Position numbers and translations under genes: made by a program
DNA from: Streptomyces sp. R28
Lineage (GTDB): Bacteria > Actinomycetota > Actinomycetes > Streptomycetales > Streptomycetaceae
DNA: 64,000 nt
Reading direction: 5' to 3'
Assembly: GCF_041052385.1 (NCBI RefSeq)
Contig: NZ_CP163439.1
Coordinates: 5,879,001 to 5,943,000 of the forward strand
The notes under the pieces: model-generated
Seen by the model: the letters and a program-made list of their open reading frames with translations, nothing else
The model's database searches: none
Told to the model about the DNA's origin: nothing
Part shown: positions 43,946 through 52,244 of the stretch, in pieces
How positions within the stretch are numbered: position 1 is the stretch's first letter
Layout of the letters: every line of letters starts with the position of its first letter

Positions 43946-44772
43946 GAGGGGGTTTCGCAGGGAGGCTCGGGTTTGTCACCGGGCGACGATCTGGGTGCGA
44001 GACGGCAGGCGGCTGTTCTTCTGCCCGCGCCTCTGCCGCCGGCTGGGGCTGTAGTTCCCACAGGGGCTGGAGTACTGGCCGCAGGCCGATCGCTGGTCGG
44101 CGATCTGAGCCCAAGCCCATCGCCGGCCGAGGATCTGACCCCAAGCCCGTCATAGGCCGGGGACCTGGCCGCAGGTCCGCCACTGGCTCAGAGTCCGGCC
44201 GCACGCCCATCGCCGACTGGGGACCCGGCCACAAGTCTGCCGCTGGCCGAGAACCTGACCGCACGCCCATCGCCCGTCGGAGCTCCGGACGCAGTCCCGC
44301 CATCGAGCGGCATGCGGCCAGCCGACCCGTCGCCGCCCGGCTTCCAGCACGGGTACTCGCCGTCGGCCTGCGCTCCGACCGTGGTTCCGCCACCGTCTGG
44401 AGCCTCGGCGCCATCGCCGTGCTCTGTGTCGTCTTCGGCGTCGTACTCGCCCTGGGCCAAGCCGTCGTGACCCGGCACCGTGCGGCCGGCGGTGCGGATC
44501 TCGCGGCGCTCGCGGCGGCCGATCACTGGGCGGAGGGAGGTACGGCGGCCTGCGCCCGTGCGGAAGGGGTGGCCAGGGCGCAGGGCGTGCGGCTGGCGCG
44601 ATGTGTGGTGGTGGGCGAGATCTCGGACGTGACGGCAGCGTCGGGCCGGGGGCCGTTCGCCGCTGAGGTCAGGGCGCGGGCGGGGCCTGCGGGCCCGGCG
44701 GGGGCGACCCTGCCGCCAGGGCCTCCATCGGGCGGCGTTGCGGGGACGGACCGGCCGACGCCGGTTCCATGA
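43942..44772 (+). CDS. TadE/TadG-like 'helicase-neighbourhood' protein with decapeptide repeats
   Basis: 276 residues. The family domain starts only near residue 145: RGSATVWSLGAIAVLCVVFGVVLALGQAVVTRHRAAGGADLAALAAADH, which is the usual start of the Rv3660c-neighbourhood TadE-like proteins found between tad genes and a helicase in actinobacteria. The first 140 residues consist mainly of about ten 10-residue repeats such as RSEPKPIAGR and GSDPKPVIGR, rich in Arg, Pro and Ser. The ATGA overlap with the TadE gene supports a start at 43942, but an internal start before RGSATV is possible. The last 20 residues are Pro/Gly-rich. Confidence 0.72.
   Translation: MRGGFAGRLGFVTGRRSGCETAGGCSSARASAAGWGCSSHRGWSTGRRPIAGRRSEPKPIAGRGSDPKPVIGRGPGRRSATGSESGRTPIADWGPGHKSAAGREPDRTPIARRSSGRSPAIERHAASRPVAARLPARVLAVGLRSDRGSATVWSLGAIAVLCVVFGVVLALGQAVVTRHRAAGGADLAALAAADHWAEGGTAACARAEGVARAQGVRLARCVVVGEISDVTAASGRGPFAAEVRARAGPAGPAGATLPPGPPSGGVAGTDRPTPVP
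44012..44311. repeat. 30-bp minisatellite, about ten units
   Basis: Contiguous 30-bp units can be counted back and forth from 44072: 44012, 44042, 44072, 44102, 44132, 44162, 44192, 44222, 44252 and 44282. A typical unit starts GATCTGAGCCCAAGCCCATC. Units differ by several substitutions but never in length, so the frame of the TadG-like gene is kept. Confidence 0.85.
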
Positions 44773-44871
44773 CCGGGTGCGGCTGGCGCCGGGTCCATGA
44801 CCGGGTGCGGCTGGCGCCGGATCCGTGACCGGGTGCAGATGGCGCCGGATCCGTGACCGGTTGCGTCTGCC
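44770..44871. repeat. three and a half 28-bp repeats after the last tad gene
   Basis: Units TGACCGGGTGCGGCTGGCGC plus eight bases begin at 44770, 44798, 44826 and 44854. The first starts at the TGA stop codon. From 44870 to 45100 the gap continues as looser C/G-rich repeats (GCCGGGGGAG-type and CGGCCGCGGCAA-type) with no gene. Confidence 0.8.
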
Positions 44872-45098
44872 GTCGGCTTCTCTTCGCCATCCTCAGCCGG
44901 GGGAGATTCCCTGTTCCCAGCCGGGGGAGCTGCCTTCTCCCAGCCGGCGGCACGCTCTCCGTCGCAAGCCAGGGCATGCTCCCCTCCCGGCCGCGGCAAG
45001 CCGCCCGTCCTCGCCGGGGCAGTCTCCCCTCCCCGGCCAAGGCAGGCCCTACGTCCCCCGCCCGCCCCGCCCGCCCGCGCGAGCCGTCCCCAGCTGGG

Positions 45099-47702
45099 TC
45101 AGCGCCCGATGTCGTTCGCCGGGGCCCCGCCCCCAGCTGGGCCAGGCCCCCCACCCCTCGCCGGGACAGGATCCCCGCCCCCGGCCGCGGCAACCTGCTC
45201 TTCCCCGGCCGCGGCAAGCTCCCCTTCCCCACCCACGGCAACCTCCCCCGCCTCCTCCGGTGCCCCCCGCAACAGCACCGTCAGCAACCGCACCGCCCCC
45301 CTCTTGTGCAGCGGATCGTTGCCGTTGCCGCACTTGGGGGACTGGATGCAGGACGGGCAGCCGGCGTCGCACTCGCAGGAGGCGATGGCCTGGCGGGTGG
45401 CGGTGAGCCAGGCGCGGGCGGTGTGGAAGGCGCGCTCCGCGAAGCCCGCGCCGCCCGGGTGGCCGTCGTAGACGAAGACCGTCGGGAGCAGTGTGTCGGG
45501 GTGCAGCGGGATCGAGACGCCGCCGATGTCCCAGCGGTCGCAGGTCGCGAAGAGGGGCAGCAGGCCGATCGAGGCGTGCTCGGCGGCGTGCAGGGCGCCG
45601 CCGAGGATCTCGGGGTTGATGCGGGCCTCGTCCAACTGGTCCTCGGTGACCGTCCACCACACCGCGCGGGTACGCAGCGTACGAGGAGGGAGGTCGAGTT
45701 TCGTCTCGCCCAGTACTTCGCCGGTGATCAGCCGGCGGCGCAGGAAGGAGACCACCTGGTTGGTGACCTCGACGGAGCCGTAGCACAGACGGCCGTCGCC
45801 CCACGGGATCTCGATGTCCGTCTCCAGGACGGAGATGGACGTGGTGTCGCGGGCGACCGTCGAATACGGCGGGACGGCCTCCTCGACCAGGGCGACCGAG
45901 TCCTCCAGGTCGAGGGTGCGGACGAGATAAGTGCGGCCCTGGTGGAGATGGACCGCGCCTTCGTGGACGGTGGTGTGCGCGGCGCCCGCGTCGACCGTGC
46001 CGAGCAGGCGGCCCGTGCCGGACTCGACGATCTGGATCGGGCGGCCGCCTCCGCCGCGGATGTCGGTCAGGTCGGCGGCCCGTTCCCGGCGCGTCCAGTG
46101 CCAGGCCTTCGTGCGGCGGCGCAGCAGCTTCGCGGCCTCCAGCTGCGGCAACAGTGCCTCGGTCTCGGGACCGAAAAGCGCCAAATCCTCGTCGGTCAGC
46201 GGGACTTCCGCGGCTGCCGCGCACAGGTGCGGAGCCAGGACGTAGGGGTTGTCGGGGTCGAGGACCGTCGACTCCACCGGCCGGTTGAACAGGGCCTCGG
46301 GGTGGTGGACGAGGTAGGTGTCCAGCGGGTCGTCCCGAGCGATCAGGACGGCCAGCGCGCCCTGTCCGGAGCGGCCGGCCCGGCCCGCCTGCTGCCACAG
46401 GGACGCGCGCGTGCCCGGGTAGCCGGCGATCAGTACGGCGTCCAGGCCGGAGACGTCGATGCCGAGTTCCAGGGCGGTGGTGGCGGCCAGGCCGAGGAGT
46501 TCGCCGGAGTGGAGGGCCCGTTCCAGGGCGCGGCGCTCCTCGGGGAGGTAGCCGCCGCGGTAGGCCGCGACACGCCGGGCGAGGGAGCGGTCGACCTCGG
46601 CGAGGCGCTCCTGGGCGATGACCGAGATCAGCTCGGCGCCGCGCCGGGAGCGTACGAAGGCGACCGACCGGACCCCCTGCACGGCCAGATCCGTCAGGAG
46701 GTCCGCTGTCTCGGCGGTTGCCGTACGCCGAACGGGGGCGCCCTTCTCGCCCTGGAGCTCGGTGAGCGGGGGCTCCCAGAGGGCGAAGACCAGTTCCCCG
46801 CGTGGGGAGGCGTCGTCGGCGACCTCCACCACCGGCAGGCCCGTGAGGCGGCCTGCGGCCACCGCCGGCTCGGCGGCGGTGGCGGAGGCCAGCAGGAAGA
46901 CCGGAGAGGCGCCGTAGCGGGCGCACAGGCGGCGCAGACGGCGCAGGACCTGGGCGACGTGGGAGCCGAAGACACCGCGGTAGGTGTGGCACTCGTCGAT
47001 GACGACGTACTTCAGCGCCTTCAGGAAGGAAGACCAGCGGGGGTGGGAGGGGAGTATGCCGCGATGCAGCATGTCGGGGTTGGTGAGGACGTAGTTGGCG
47101 TACTGGCGGATCCACTCGCGTTCCTCGAACGGAGTATCGCCGTCGTACACAGCTGGGCGTACGGAATTGCCCAGCGGATGTGAAAGTTCCTTCACCGAAC
47201 GGCACTGGTCCGCCGCAAGAGCCTTGGTGGGGGCCAGGTAGAGCGCGGTGGCGCCACGGCCGTTCGGTGCCTCGGAGCCGTCCAGGAGCGTCGAGAGGAC
47301 CGGCACGAGGTAGGCCAGCGACTTGCCGGACGCCGTGCCCGTCGCGACGACCACCGAGTCGCCGTCCAGCGCGTGCTCGGCGGCGCGTGCCTGGTGGGCC
47401 CAGGGGTGTTCGATTCCCGCAGCCTGCACCGCGGCGATGACCTCCGCGCGGATCCGGTCAGGCCAGACGGCATGGCGGCCCTCGCGCGGGGGCACATGCT
47501 CCGTATGAGTGATGCGCGAAGCCCGGCTCGGCCCCGAGGCGAGCCGACCCAGCACCGAGCCCGGGTCCACCCGGGAAACGGGGCCCGTCGGGGATCGATC
47601 GGATCGGTGATTCTTGGCCATCGGCACCGAGTGTGTCACTGGAGTGACGGACAATGGGACCAAGGCGTCGTGCACGCCCGCCGGTAAGTGATTGAATGCC
47701 AT
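45099..47702 (-). CDS. MrfA/YprA-type DEAD/H helicase with Cys-rich C-terminus
   Basis: 867 residues from the ATG at 47702 (MAFNHLPAGVHDAL). Motif I is ATGTASGKS, motif II VVIDECH, and the C-terminal RecA domain has TTALELGIDVSGLD and QQAGRAGRSGQ. The end carries the DUF1998/MZB metal-binding cluster CECDAGCPSCIQSPKCGNGN. B. subtilis MrfA, of the same architecture, acts in repair of mitomycin lesions. After the metal cluster lies a 55-residue tail of Ala/Gly/Glu repeats (GEVAVGGEGELAAAGEEQVA) produced by the repetitive DNA at 45100-45290. It converges with the tad operon and diverges from bldG, as in other Streptomyces. Confidence 0.9.
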   Translation of the reverse strand: MAFNHLPAGVHDALVPLSVTPVTHSVPMAKNHRSDRSPTGPVSRVDPGSVLGRLASGPSRASRITHTEHVPPREGRHAVWPDRIRAEVIAAVQAAGIEHPWAHQARAAEHALDGDSVVVATGTASGKSLAYLVPVLSTLLDGSEAPNGRGATALYLAPTKALAADQCRSVKELSHPLGNSVRPAVYDGDTPFEEREWIRQYANYVLTNPDMLHRGILPSHPRWSSFLKALKYVVIDECHTYRGVFGSHVAQVLRRLRRLCARYGASPVFLLASATAAEPAVAAGRLTGLPVVEVADDASPRGELVFALWEPPLTELQGEKGAPVRRTATAETADLLTDLAVQGVRSVAFVRSRRGAELISVIAQERLAEVDRSLARRVAAYRGGYLPEERRALERALHSGELLGLAATTALELGIDVSGLDAVLIAGYPGTRASLWQQAGRAGRSGQGALAVLIARDDPLDTYLVHHPEALFNRPVESTVLDPDNPYVLAPHLCAAAAEVPLTDEDLALFGPETEALLPQLEAAKLLRRRTKAWHWTRRERAADLTDIRGGGGRPIQIVESGTGRLLGTVDAGAAHTTVHEGAVHLHQGRTYLVRTLDLEDSVALVEEAVPPYSTVARDTTSISVLETDIEIPWGDGRLCYGSVEVTNQVVSFLRRRLITGEVLGETKLDLPPRTLRTRAVWWTVTEDQLDEARINPEILGGALHAAEHASIGLLPLFATCDRWDIGGVSIPLHPDTLLPTVFVYDGHPGGAGFAERAFHTARAWLTATRQAIASCECDAGCPSCIQSPKCGNGNDPLHKRGAVRLLTVLLRGAPEEAGEVAVGGEGELAAAGEEQVAAAGGGDPVPARGGGPGPAGGGAPANDIGR

Positions 47703-47785
47703 CGCGGCTGGCGAACCGTCCTGGGGGCTGTAAGCCGAGGTGTCCCGAGGGACGACCGCTCGATTAGCAAGGTGCTGGAGGATCC

Positions 47786-48127
47786 GTGGACCTGTCCCTG
47801 TCGACCCGTACCGTCGGCGATCGTACGGTCGTCGAGGTCGGTGGCGAAATCGACGTATATACCGCGCCCAAGCTGCGCGAGCAGCTGGTCGAGCTGGTGA
47901 ACGACGGGAGTTTCCACCTCGTCGTCGACATGGAGGGCGTGGACTTCCTCGACTCCACCGGGCTCGGCGTGCTGGTCGGCGGCCTGAAGCGTGTGCGGGC
48001 CCATGAGGGCTCACTGCGCCTGGTCTGCAACCAGGAGCGCATCCTGAAGATCTTCCGTATCACCGGCCTCACCAAGGTGTTCCCGATCCACACCTCGGTC
48101 GAGGAAGCGGTTGCGGCGACCGACTGA
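47786..48127 (+). CDS. bldG: anti-anti-sigma factor BldG
   Basis: 113 residues. A STAS-domain antagonist: [20 protein letters not shown], then [15 protein letters not shown] with Ser57 as the phosphorylated residue. BldG binds and sequesters anti-sigma factors when unphosphorylated and is essential for aerial mycelium and antibiotic production. GGAGG sits 5 nt before the GTG at 47786. The next gene encodes its anti-sigma partner, 121 bp downstream on the same strand, matching S. coelicolor. Confidence 0.97.
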
Positions 48128-48248
48128 TCACCGGACCCGGGCCCGCTGCTGAGCGTGCCCGGGGCGGCGGAAGTTGAAAGAGAAGGGGGACCGGGCTTTC
48201 GGTAGCCCGGCCCTCCGGACAGCACGCCCGTAGTTCCGAGGGGGATGC

Positions 48249-48686
48249 ATGGCCACCGTTGAACTCCGCTTCAGCGCGCTACCCGAGCACGTCAGGACCG
48301 CCCGGTTGGTGGCGGCAGCGGTGGCGCGCAGGGCCGGAGTGGACGAGGCCGTCCTGGACGAGGTCAGGCTCGCCGTCGGCGAGGCCTGCACCCGTGCCGT
48401 CGGACTGCACCAGAGCGTCGGCATCACGGCGCCGGTGAAGGTCGCGCTGATCGAGGAGGAGAAACAGTTCTCCATCGAGGTCGGCGACGAGGCTCCGCAC
48501 GCCGCCCCCGGCGACCGGGCACCCGGCGCCGCGGGCGACGACGGCGAGATCGAGGCCGAAGAGGACGAAATGGGCCTCGCGGTCATCAGCGGTCTCGTCG
48601 ACGACGTGGAGGTCTCCGCAGGGGAGCACGGTGGGCTGATCCGTATGACCTGGCCGACCGCGCCGCCGGCCGTGGTGCTTCCCTGA
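48249..48686 (+). CDS. apgA: anti-sigma factor ApgA-like ATP-binding kinase
   Basis: 145 residues of the HATPase_c_2 (RsbW/SpoIIAB) family: ARLVAAAVARRAGVDEAVLDEVRLAVGEACTRAVG holds the N-box, and MGLAVISGLVDDVEV the G1-type box. A Gly/Glu/Asp-rich insertion (GDRAPGAAGDDGEIEAEEDE) separates them. Such proteins phosphorylate STAS antagonists and bind sigma factors. The adjacent bldG supplies the antagonist. GAGGGGG precedes the ATG. It ends before a strong terminator. Confidence 0.9.
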   Translation: MATVELRFSALPEHVRTARLVAAAVARRAGVDEAVLDEVRLAVGEACTRAVGLHQSVGITAPVKVALIEEEKQFSIEVGDEAPHAAPGDRAPGAAGDDGEIEAEEDEMGLAVISGLVDDVEVSAGEHGGLIRMTWPTAPPAVVLP

Positions 48687-48711
48687 ACGACCCCGCCAAG
48701 ACAACCTCATA

Positions 48712-48744
48712 GCGAAAGGGCCCTGCTCAGCAGGGCCCTTTCGC
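48712..48744 (+). terminator. terminator of the bldG operon
   Basis: The arm at 48712-48726 (GCGAAAGGGCCCTGC) pairs perfectly with 48730-48744, leaving a 3-nt loop. It is followed by GTTTCC. It lies 26 bp after the anti-sigma gene stop. Confidence 0.85.
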
Positions 48745-48993
48745 GTTTCCTCGGCCACCCCCGGGGAATTCGTGAAGCAATTCACGATCAATCTCCCGAT
48801 AATTCGATCAAGAGCCAATGCTCACGTCAATGGTTTTGAGGCATTAGCACTTTCGGGTTCAGTGGCTTGACGTCGATCATTTGCTGAACGGCATGTGAAG
48901 GCCAATTCCGTTTACCGCGCTCTGTTTTGATCAGGTTCCGGTACCTAGAATCCGTCCACATCTTGAGCTCAGCCCAAGCGTCAAGGAGGACGA
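48745..48993 (+). promoter_or_regulatory. leader region of hppA
   Basis: 250 bp with clearly lower GC than the flanks (for example GTGAAGCAATTCACGATCAA and AATTCGATCAAG near 48770-48810). It should hold the promoter of the pyrophosphatase gene. GAATTC/GTGAAGC/TTCAC form a small palindrome near 48770-48785. I see no gene here. Confidence 0.5.
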
Positions 48994-51399
48994 ATGGCGG
49001 GGCTTTCTACCCCTCAGCAGTTGGACCACCCCACAACCCTCGCAGCGGCAGTGCTGACCGACGACAACCGGATCATCATCACGGTCATCGGCGTCGTGGC
49101 ACTGGCAGCGCTCGCGGTCGCCGGCGTCCTGGTGCGCCAGGTGCTCGCGGCGGGCGAGGGCACCGACAGCATGAAGAAGATCGCGGCAGCGGTCCAGGAA
49201 GGCGCGAACGCCTATCTGGCCCGGCAGTTGCGCACGCTCGGCGTATTCGCCGTAGTCGTGTTCTTCCTGCTCATGCTGCTTCCCGCGGACGACTGGAATC
49301 AGCGCATCGGCCGATCGGTGTTCTTCTTGATCGGCGCCGCGTTCTCGGCAGCCACCGGCTATATCGGCATGTGGCTCGCCGTGCGCAGCAATGTGCGCGT
49401 CGCCGCGGCCGCACGCGAAGCGACCCCGGCGCCTGGAGAGCCGGAAAAGGATCTCACTGCCGTCTCGCACAAAGCCATGAAGATCGCTTTCCGAACGGGC
49501 GGCGTCGTCGGCATGTTCACGGTGGGGCTCGGTCTGCTCGGCGCCTCCTGTGTGGTGCTGGTGTACGCGGCCGACGCGCCGAAGGTGCTCGAAGGATTCG
49601 GTCTCGGTGCCGCGCTGATCGCGATGTTCATGCGTGTCGGCGGCGGCATCTTCACCAAGGCCGCCGACGTCGGCGCCGACCTGGTCGGCAAGGTCGAGCA
49701 GGGCATTCCGGAGGACGACCCGCGCAATGCCGCGACCATCGCCGACAATGTGGGCGACAACGTCGGCGACTGCGCGGGCATGGCGGCCGACCTGTTCGAG
49801 TCGTACGCCGTGACCCTGGTCGCCGCACTGATCCTCGGATCGGCGGCGTTCGGTGACTCCGGGCTCGCCTTCCCGCTGATCGTGCCCGCGATCGGCGTGA
49901 TCACCGCGATGATCGGCATCTTCGCGGTGGCCCCGCGCCGCTCCGACCGAAGCGGCATGACCGCGATCAACCGTGGGTTCTTCATCTCCGCGGTGATCTC
50001 GATCGTGCTGGTTGCGGCCGCCGTGTTCATCTACCTGCCGTCGTCGTACGCCGACCTCGACGGCGTCACCGACGTCGCGATCGCGGGCAAGGACGGCGAC
50101 CCACGGATCCTCGCGCTCGTCGCCGTGGGCATCGGCATCCTGCTGGCCGCCGTCATCCAGCAGCTGACCGGCTATTTCACCGAGACCAACCGGCGCCCGG
50201 TCATGGACATCGGCAAGACCTCGCTGACCGGCCCGGCCACCGTTGTCCTCGCCGGTATCTCGGTCGGTCTCGAGTCGGCCGTCTACACCGCCCTGTTGAT
50301 CGGCCTCGGCGTCTACGGGGCGTTCCTGCTCGGCGGTACGTCGATCATGCTGGCGCTGTTCGCGGTGGCGCTGGCCGGCACCGGCCTGCTCACCACGGTC
50401 GGCGTGATCGTCGCCATGGACACCTTCGGGCCGGTCTCCGACAACGCGCAGGGCATCGCCGAGATGTCCGGCGACGTCGAGGGCGCGGGCGCCCAGGTGC
50501 TCACCAACCTGGACGCGGTCGGCAACACCACCAAGGCCATCACCAAGGGCATCGCCATCGCCACCGCCGTCCTGGCGGCAGCGGCGCTCTTCGGGTCGTA
50601 CCGCGACGCCATCACCACCGGCGCGCGGGACGTGGGCGAGAAACTCAGCGGCGAAGGCGCGCCGATGAACCTGATGATGGACATCTCGCAGCCCAACAAC
50701 CTCGTCGGCCTCATCGCGGGCGCGGCGGTCGTCTTCCTCTTCTCGGGGCTCGCGATCAACGCCGTGTCGCGGTCGGCGGGTGCCGTGGTCTACGAGGTAC
50801 GGCGGCAGTTCCGTGAGCGGCCCGGGATCATGGACTACACGGAGCAACCGGAGTACGGCAAGGTCGTCGACATCTGTACCCGGGATGCCCTGCGCGAGCT
50901 CGCCACGCCCGGTCTGCTCGCCGTGTTGGCGCCCATCTTCATCGGGTTCACGCTCGGGGTCGGCGCCCTGGGCGCGTTCCTGGCGGGCGCGATCGGCACC
51001 GGCACCCTGATGGCGGTGTTCCTCGCCAACTCCGGCGGCGCCTGGGACAACGCCAAGAAGCTCGTCGAGGACGGCCACCACGGCGGCAAGGGCAGCGAGG
51101 CCCACGCCGCCACGGTGATCGGCGACACGGTCGGCGACCCCTTCAAGGACACCGCCGGCCCCGCGATCAACCCGTTGCTGAAGGTGATGAACCTGGTCGC
51201 GCTGCTCATCGCGCCCGCGGTCATCCAGTTCAGCTACGGCGAGGACAAGAACGTCGGCGCACGGGTCGTGATCGCCGTACTCTCGCTCCTCGTGATCGTC
51301 GGCGCGGTCTACGTCTCCAAGCGGCGCGGCATCGCCATGGGTGACGAAGACAACGCCGAGAGGGTGGCCAAGCCGGTCGATCCCGCGGTGGTTTCGTAG
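48994..51399 (+). CDS. hppA: membrane-bound proton-translocating pyrophosphatase
   Basis: 801 residues with about 16 membrane helices. It couples pyrophosphate hydrolysis to H+ export. Catalytic loops are clear: GGGIFTKAADVGADLVGKVE, DDPRNAATIADNVGDNVGDCAGM (Asp clusters that bind Mg-PPi), and GDTVGDPFKDTAGPAINP. The motif GNTTKAITKG carries the Lys that marks the K+-independent subclass. AAGGAGG lies upstream of the ATG at 48994. It is monocistronic between two terminators. Confidence 0.97.
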   Translation: MAGLSTPQQLDHPTTLAAAVLTDDNRIIITVIGVVALAALAVAGVLVRQVLAAGEGTDSMKKIAAAVQEGANAYLARQLRTLGVFAVVVFFLLMLLPADDWNQRIGRSVFFLIGAAFSAATGYIGMWLAVRSNVRVAAAAREATPAPGEPEKDLTAVSHKAMKIAFRTGGVVGMFTVGLGLLGASCVVLVYAADAPKVLEGFGLGAALIAMFMRVGGGIFTKAADVGADLVGKVEQGIPEDDPRNAATIADNVGDNVGDCAGMAADLFESYAVTLVAALILGSAAFGDSGLAFPLIVPAIGVITAMIGIFAVAPRRSDRSGMTAINRGFFISAVISIVLVAAAVFIYLPSSYADLDGVTDVAIAGKDGDPRILALVAVGIGILLAAVIQQLTGYFTETNRRPVMDIGKTSLTGPATVVLAGISVGLESAVYTALLIGLGVYGAFLLGGTSIMLALFAVALAGTGLLTTVGVIVAMDTFGPVSDNAQGIAEMSGDVEGAGAQVLTNLDAVGNTTKAITKGIAIATAVLAAAALFGSYRDAITTGARDVGEKLSGEGAPMNLMMDISQPNNLVGLIAGAAVVFLFSGLAINAVSRSAGAVVYEVRRQFRERPGIMDYTEQPEYGKVVDICTRDALRELATPGLLAVLAPIFIGFTLGVGALGAFLAGAIGTGTLMAVFLANSGGAWDNAKKLVEDGHHGGKGSEAHAATVIGDTVGDPFKDTAGPAINPLLKVMNLVALLIAPAVIQFSYGEDKNVGARVVIAVLSLLVIVGAVYVSKRRGIAMGDEDNAERVAKPVDPAVVS

Positions 51400-51424
51400 G
51401 CGGTCTTACGACGGCCCAGCTCAA

Positions 51425-51467
51425 GAGGCGGGCGGGCGGCGCGCATGACGTGCCGCCCGCCCGCCTC
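51425..51467 (+). terminator. terminator of hppA
   Basis: GAGGCGGGCGGGCGGC at 51425-51440 pairs without mismatch with 51452-51467; the loop is 11 nt. It starts 26 bp after the hppA stop. Confidence 0.85.
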
Positions 51468-51610
51468 GTGCTTGTTCACGCCTTGCCGTGACGCTTCTCT
51501 CACTTGGTGTAAATCGCATTAAGAGCCGCATATGAGCCATTGGGTGCATGGCTGTCCACCGCCCGACGTGTAAGGTCCGGTGGCCGAGAGCCACGGAAGG
51601 GACCGAACCG

Positions 51611-52207
51611 GTGAACAAGAAGCTCGCGGCCGCACTGTCCGGCGGTGCGGTACTGGTACTGGCGCTGACGGGATGCACGAGCGACGAGGGCAACCCGGAG
51701 CTGGACGCCTGGGCCAAGCAGGTCTGCGACGCCGTGCCCGCCCAGAACGCGAAGATCTCGGCGGCCTACGTCGCGATCACGAAGGCGGCCAAGGACACCA
51801 CCAGCACGCCCAAGGAGCTCCAGCAGGCCGACTCCAAGGCCTTCCAGGACCTGGCCGACGGCTACAAGGCGCGCGCGAGCCTCATCAGCGAGGCCGGGGC
51901 ACCTCCGGGGGTCGAGAACGGCGCGCAGGTCCAGCAGGACGTCGTCAAGAAGCTCACCGCCCTCTCCGCGGCGTACGGCGACCTGAAGAAGCGGGTCGAC
52001 GGGCTGAACACGAAGAACCAGGCGAAGTTCGCGTCCGGCCTGAAGGACGTGTCGGCCGAGATGAAGCAGGTGGAGACCCAGCGCAAGAGCGCGATCAAGG
52101 CGCTGAAGAACCTGGAGTCGGGCGACACCAAGAAGGCGCTGACGTCGCAGGAGGGCTGCAAGGCGGCCGCTTCGGCGTCCACGTCCGCCGCGGCCACCGA
52201 CAGCTGA
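51611..52207 (+). CDS. small secreted lipoprotein, helical
   Basis: 198 residues from the GTG at 51611 (MNKKLAAALSGGAVLVLALTGC). The lipobox LTGC places the lipidated Cys near residue 22. The mature part is predicted to be mostly helical with regular Lys/Ala content (ITKAAKDTTSTPKELQQAD, KKRVDGLNTKNQAKFASGL) and one Cys pair (VCDAV, EGCKAA). No known domain is recognised. AAGGGA lies 7 nt before the start. The gene is followed at 38 bp by the methyltransferase gene on the same strand, so they may be co-transcribed; the order is conserved in Streptomyces. Confidence 0.8.
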   Translation: MNKKLAAALSGGAVLVLALTGCTSDEGNPELDAWAKQVCDAVPAQNAKISAAYVAITKAAKDTTSTPKELQQADSKAFQDLADGYKARASLISEAGAPPGVENGAQVQQDVVKKLTALSAAYGDLKKRVDGLNTKNQAKFASGLKDVSAEMKQVETQRKSAIKALKNLESGDTKKALTSQEGCKAAASASTSAAATDS

Positions 52208-52244
52208 ACCACCCTCAGGGGCGGGCGCGGGTCACAATGAGGGC

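Noticed and set aside
38591..44772. Secondary-metabolite gene cluster
   Set aside because: The tandem genes form a tad pilus locus; no polyketide, peptide or terpene synthase genes are present in the window.
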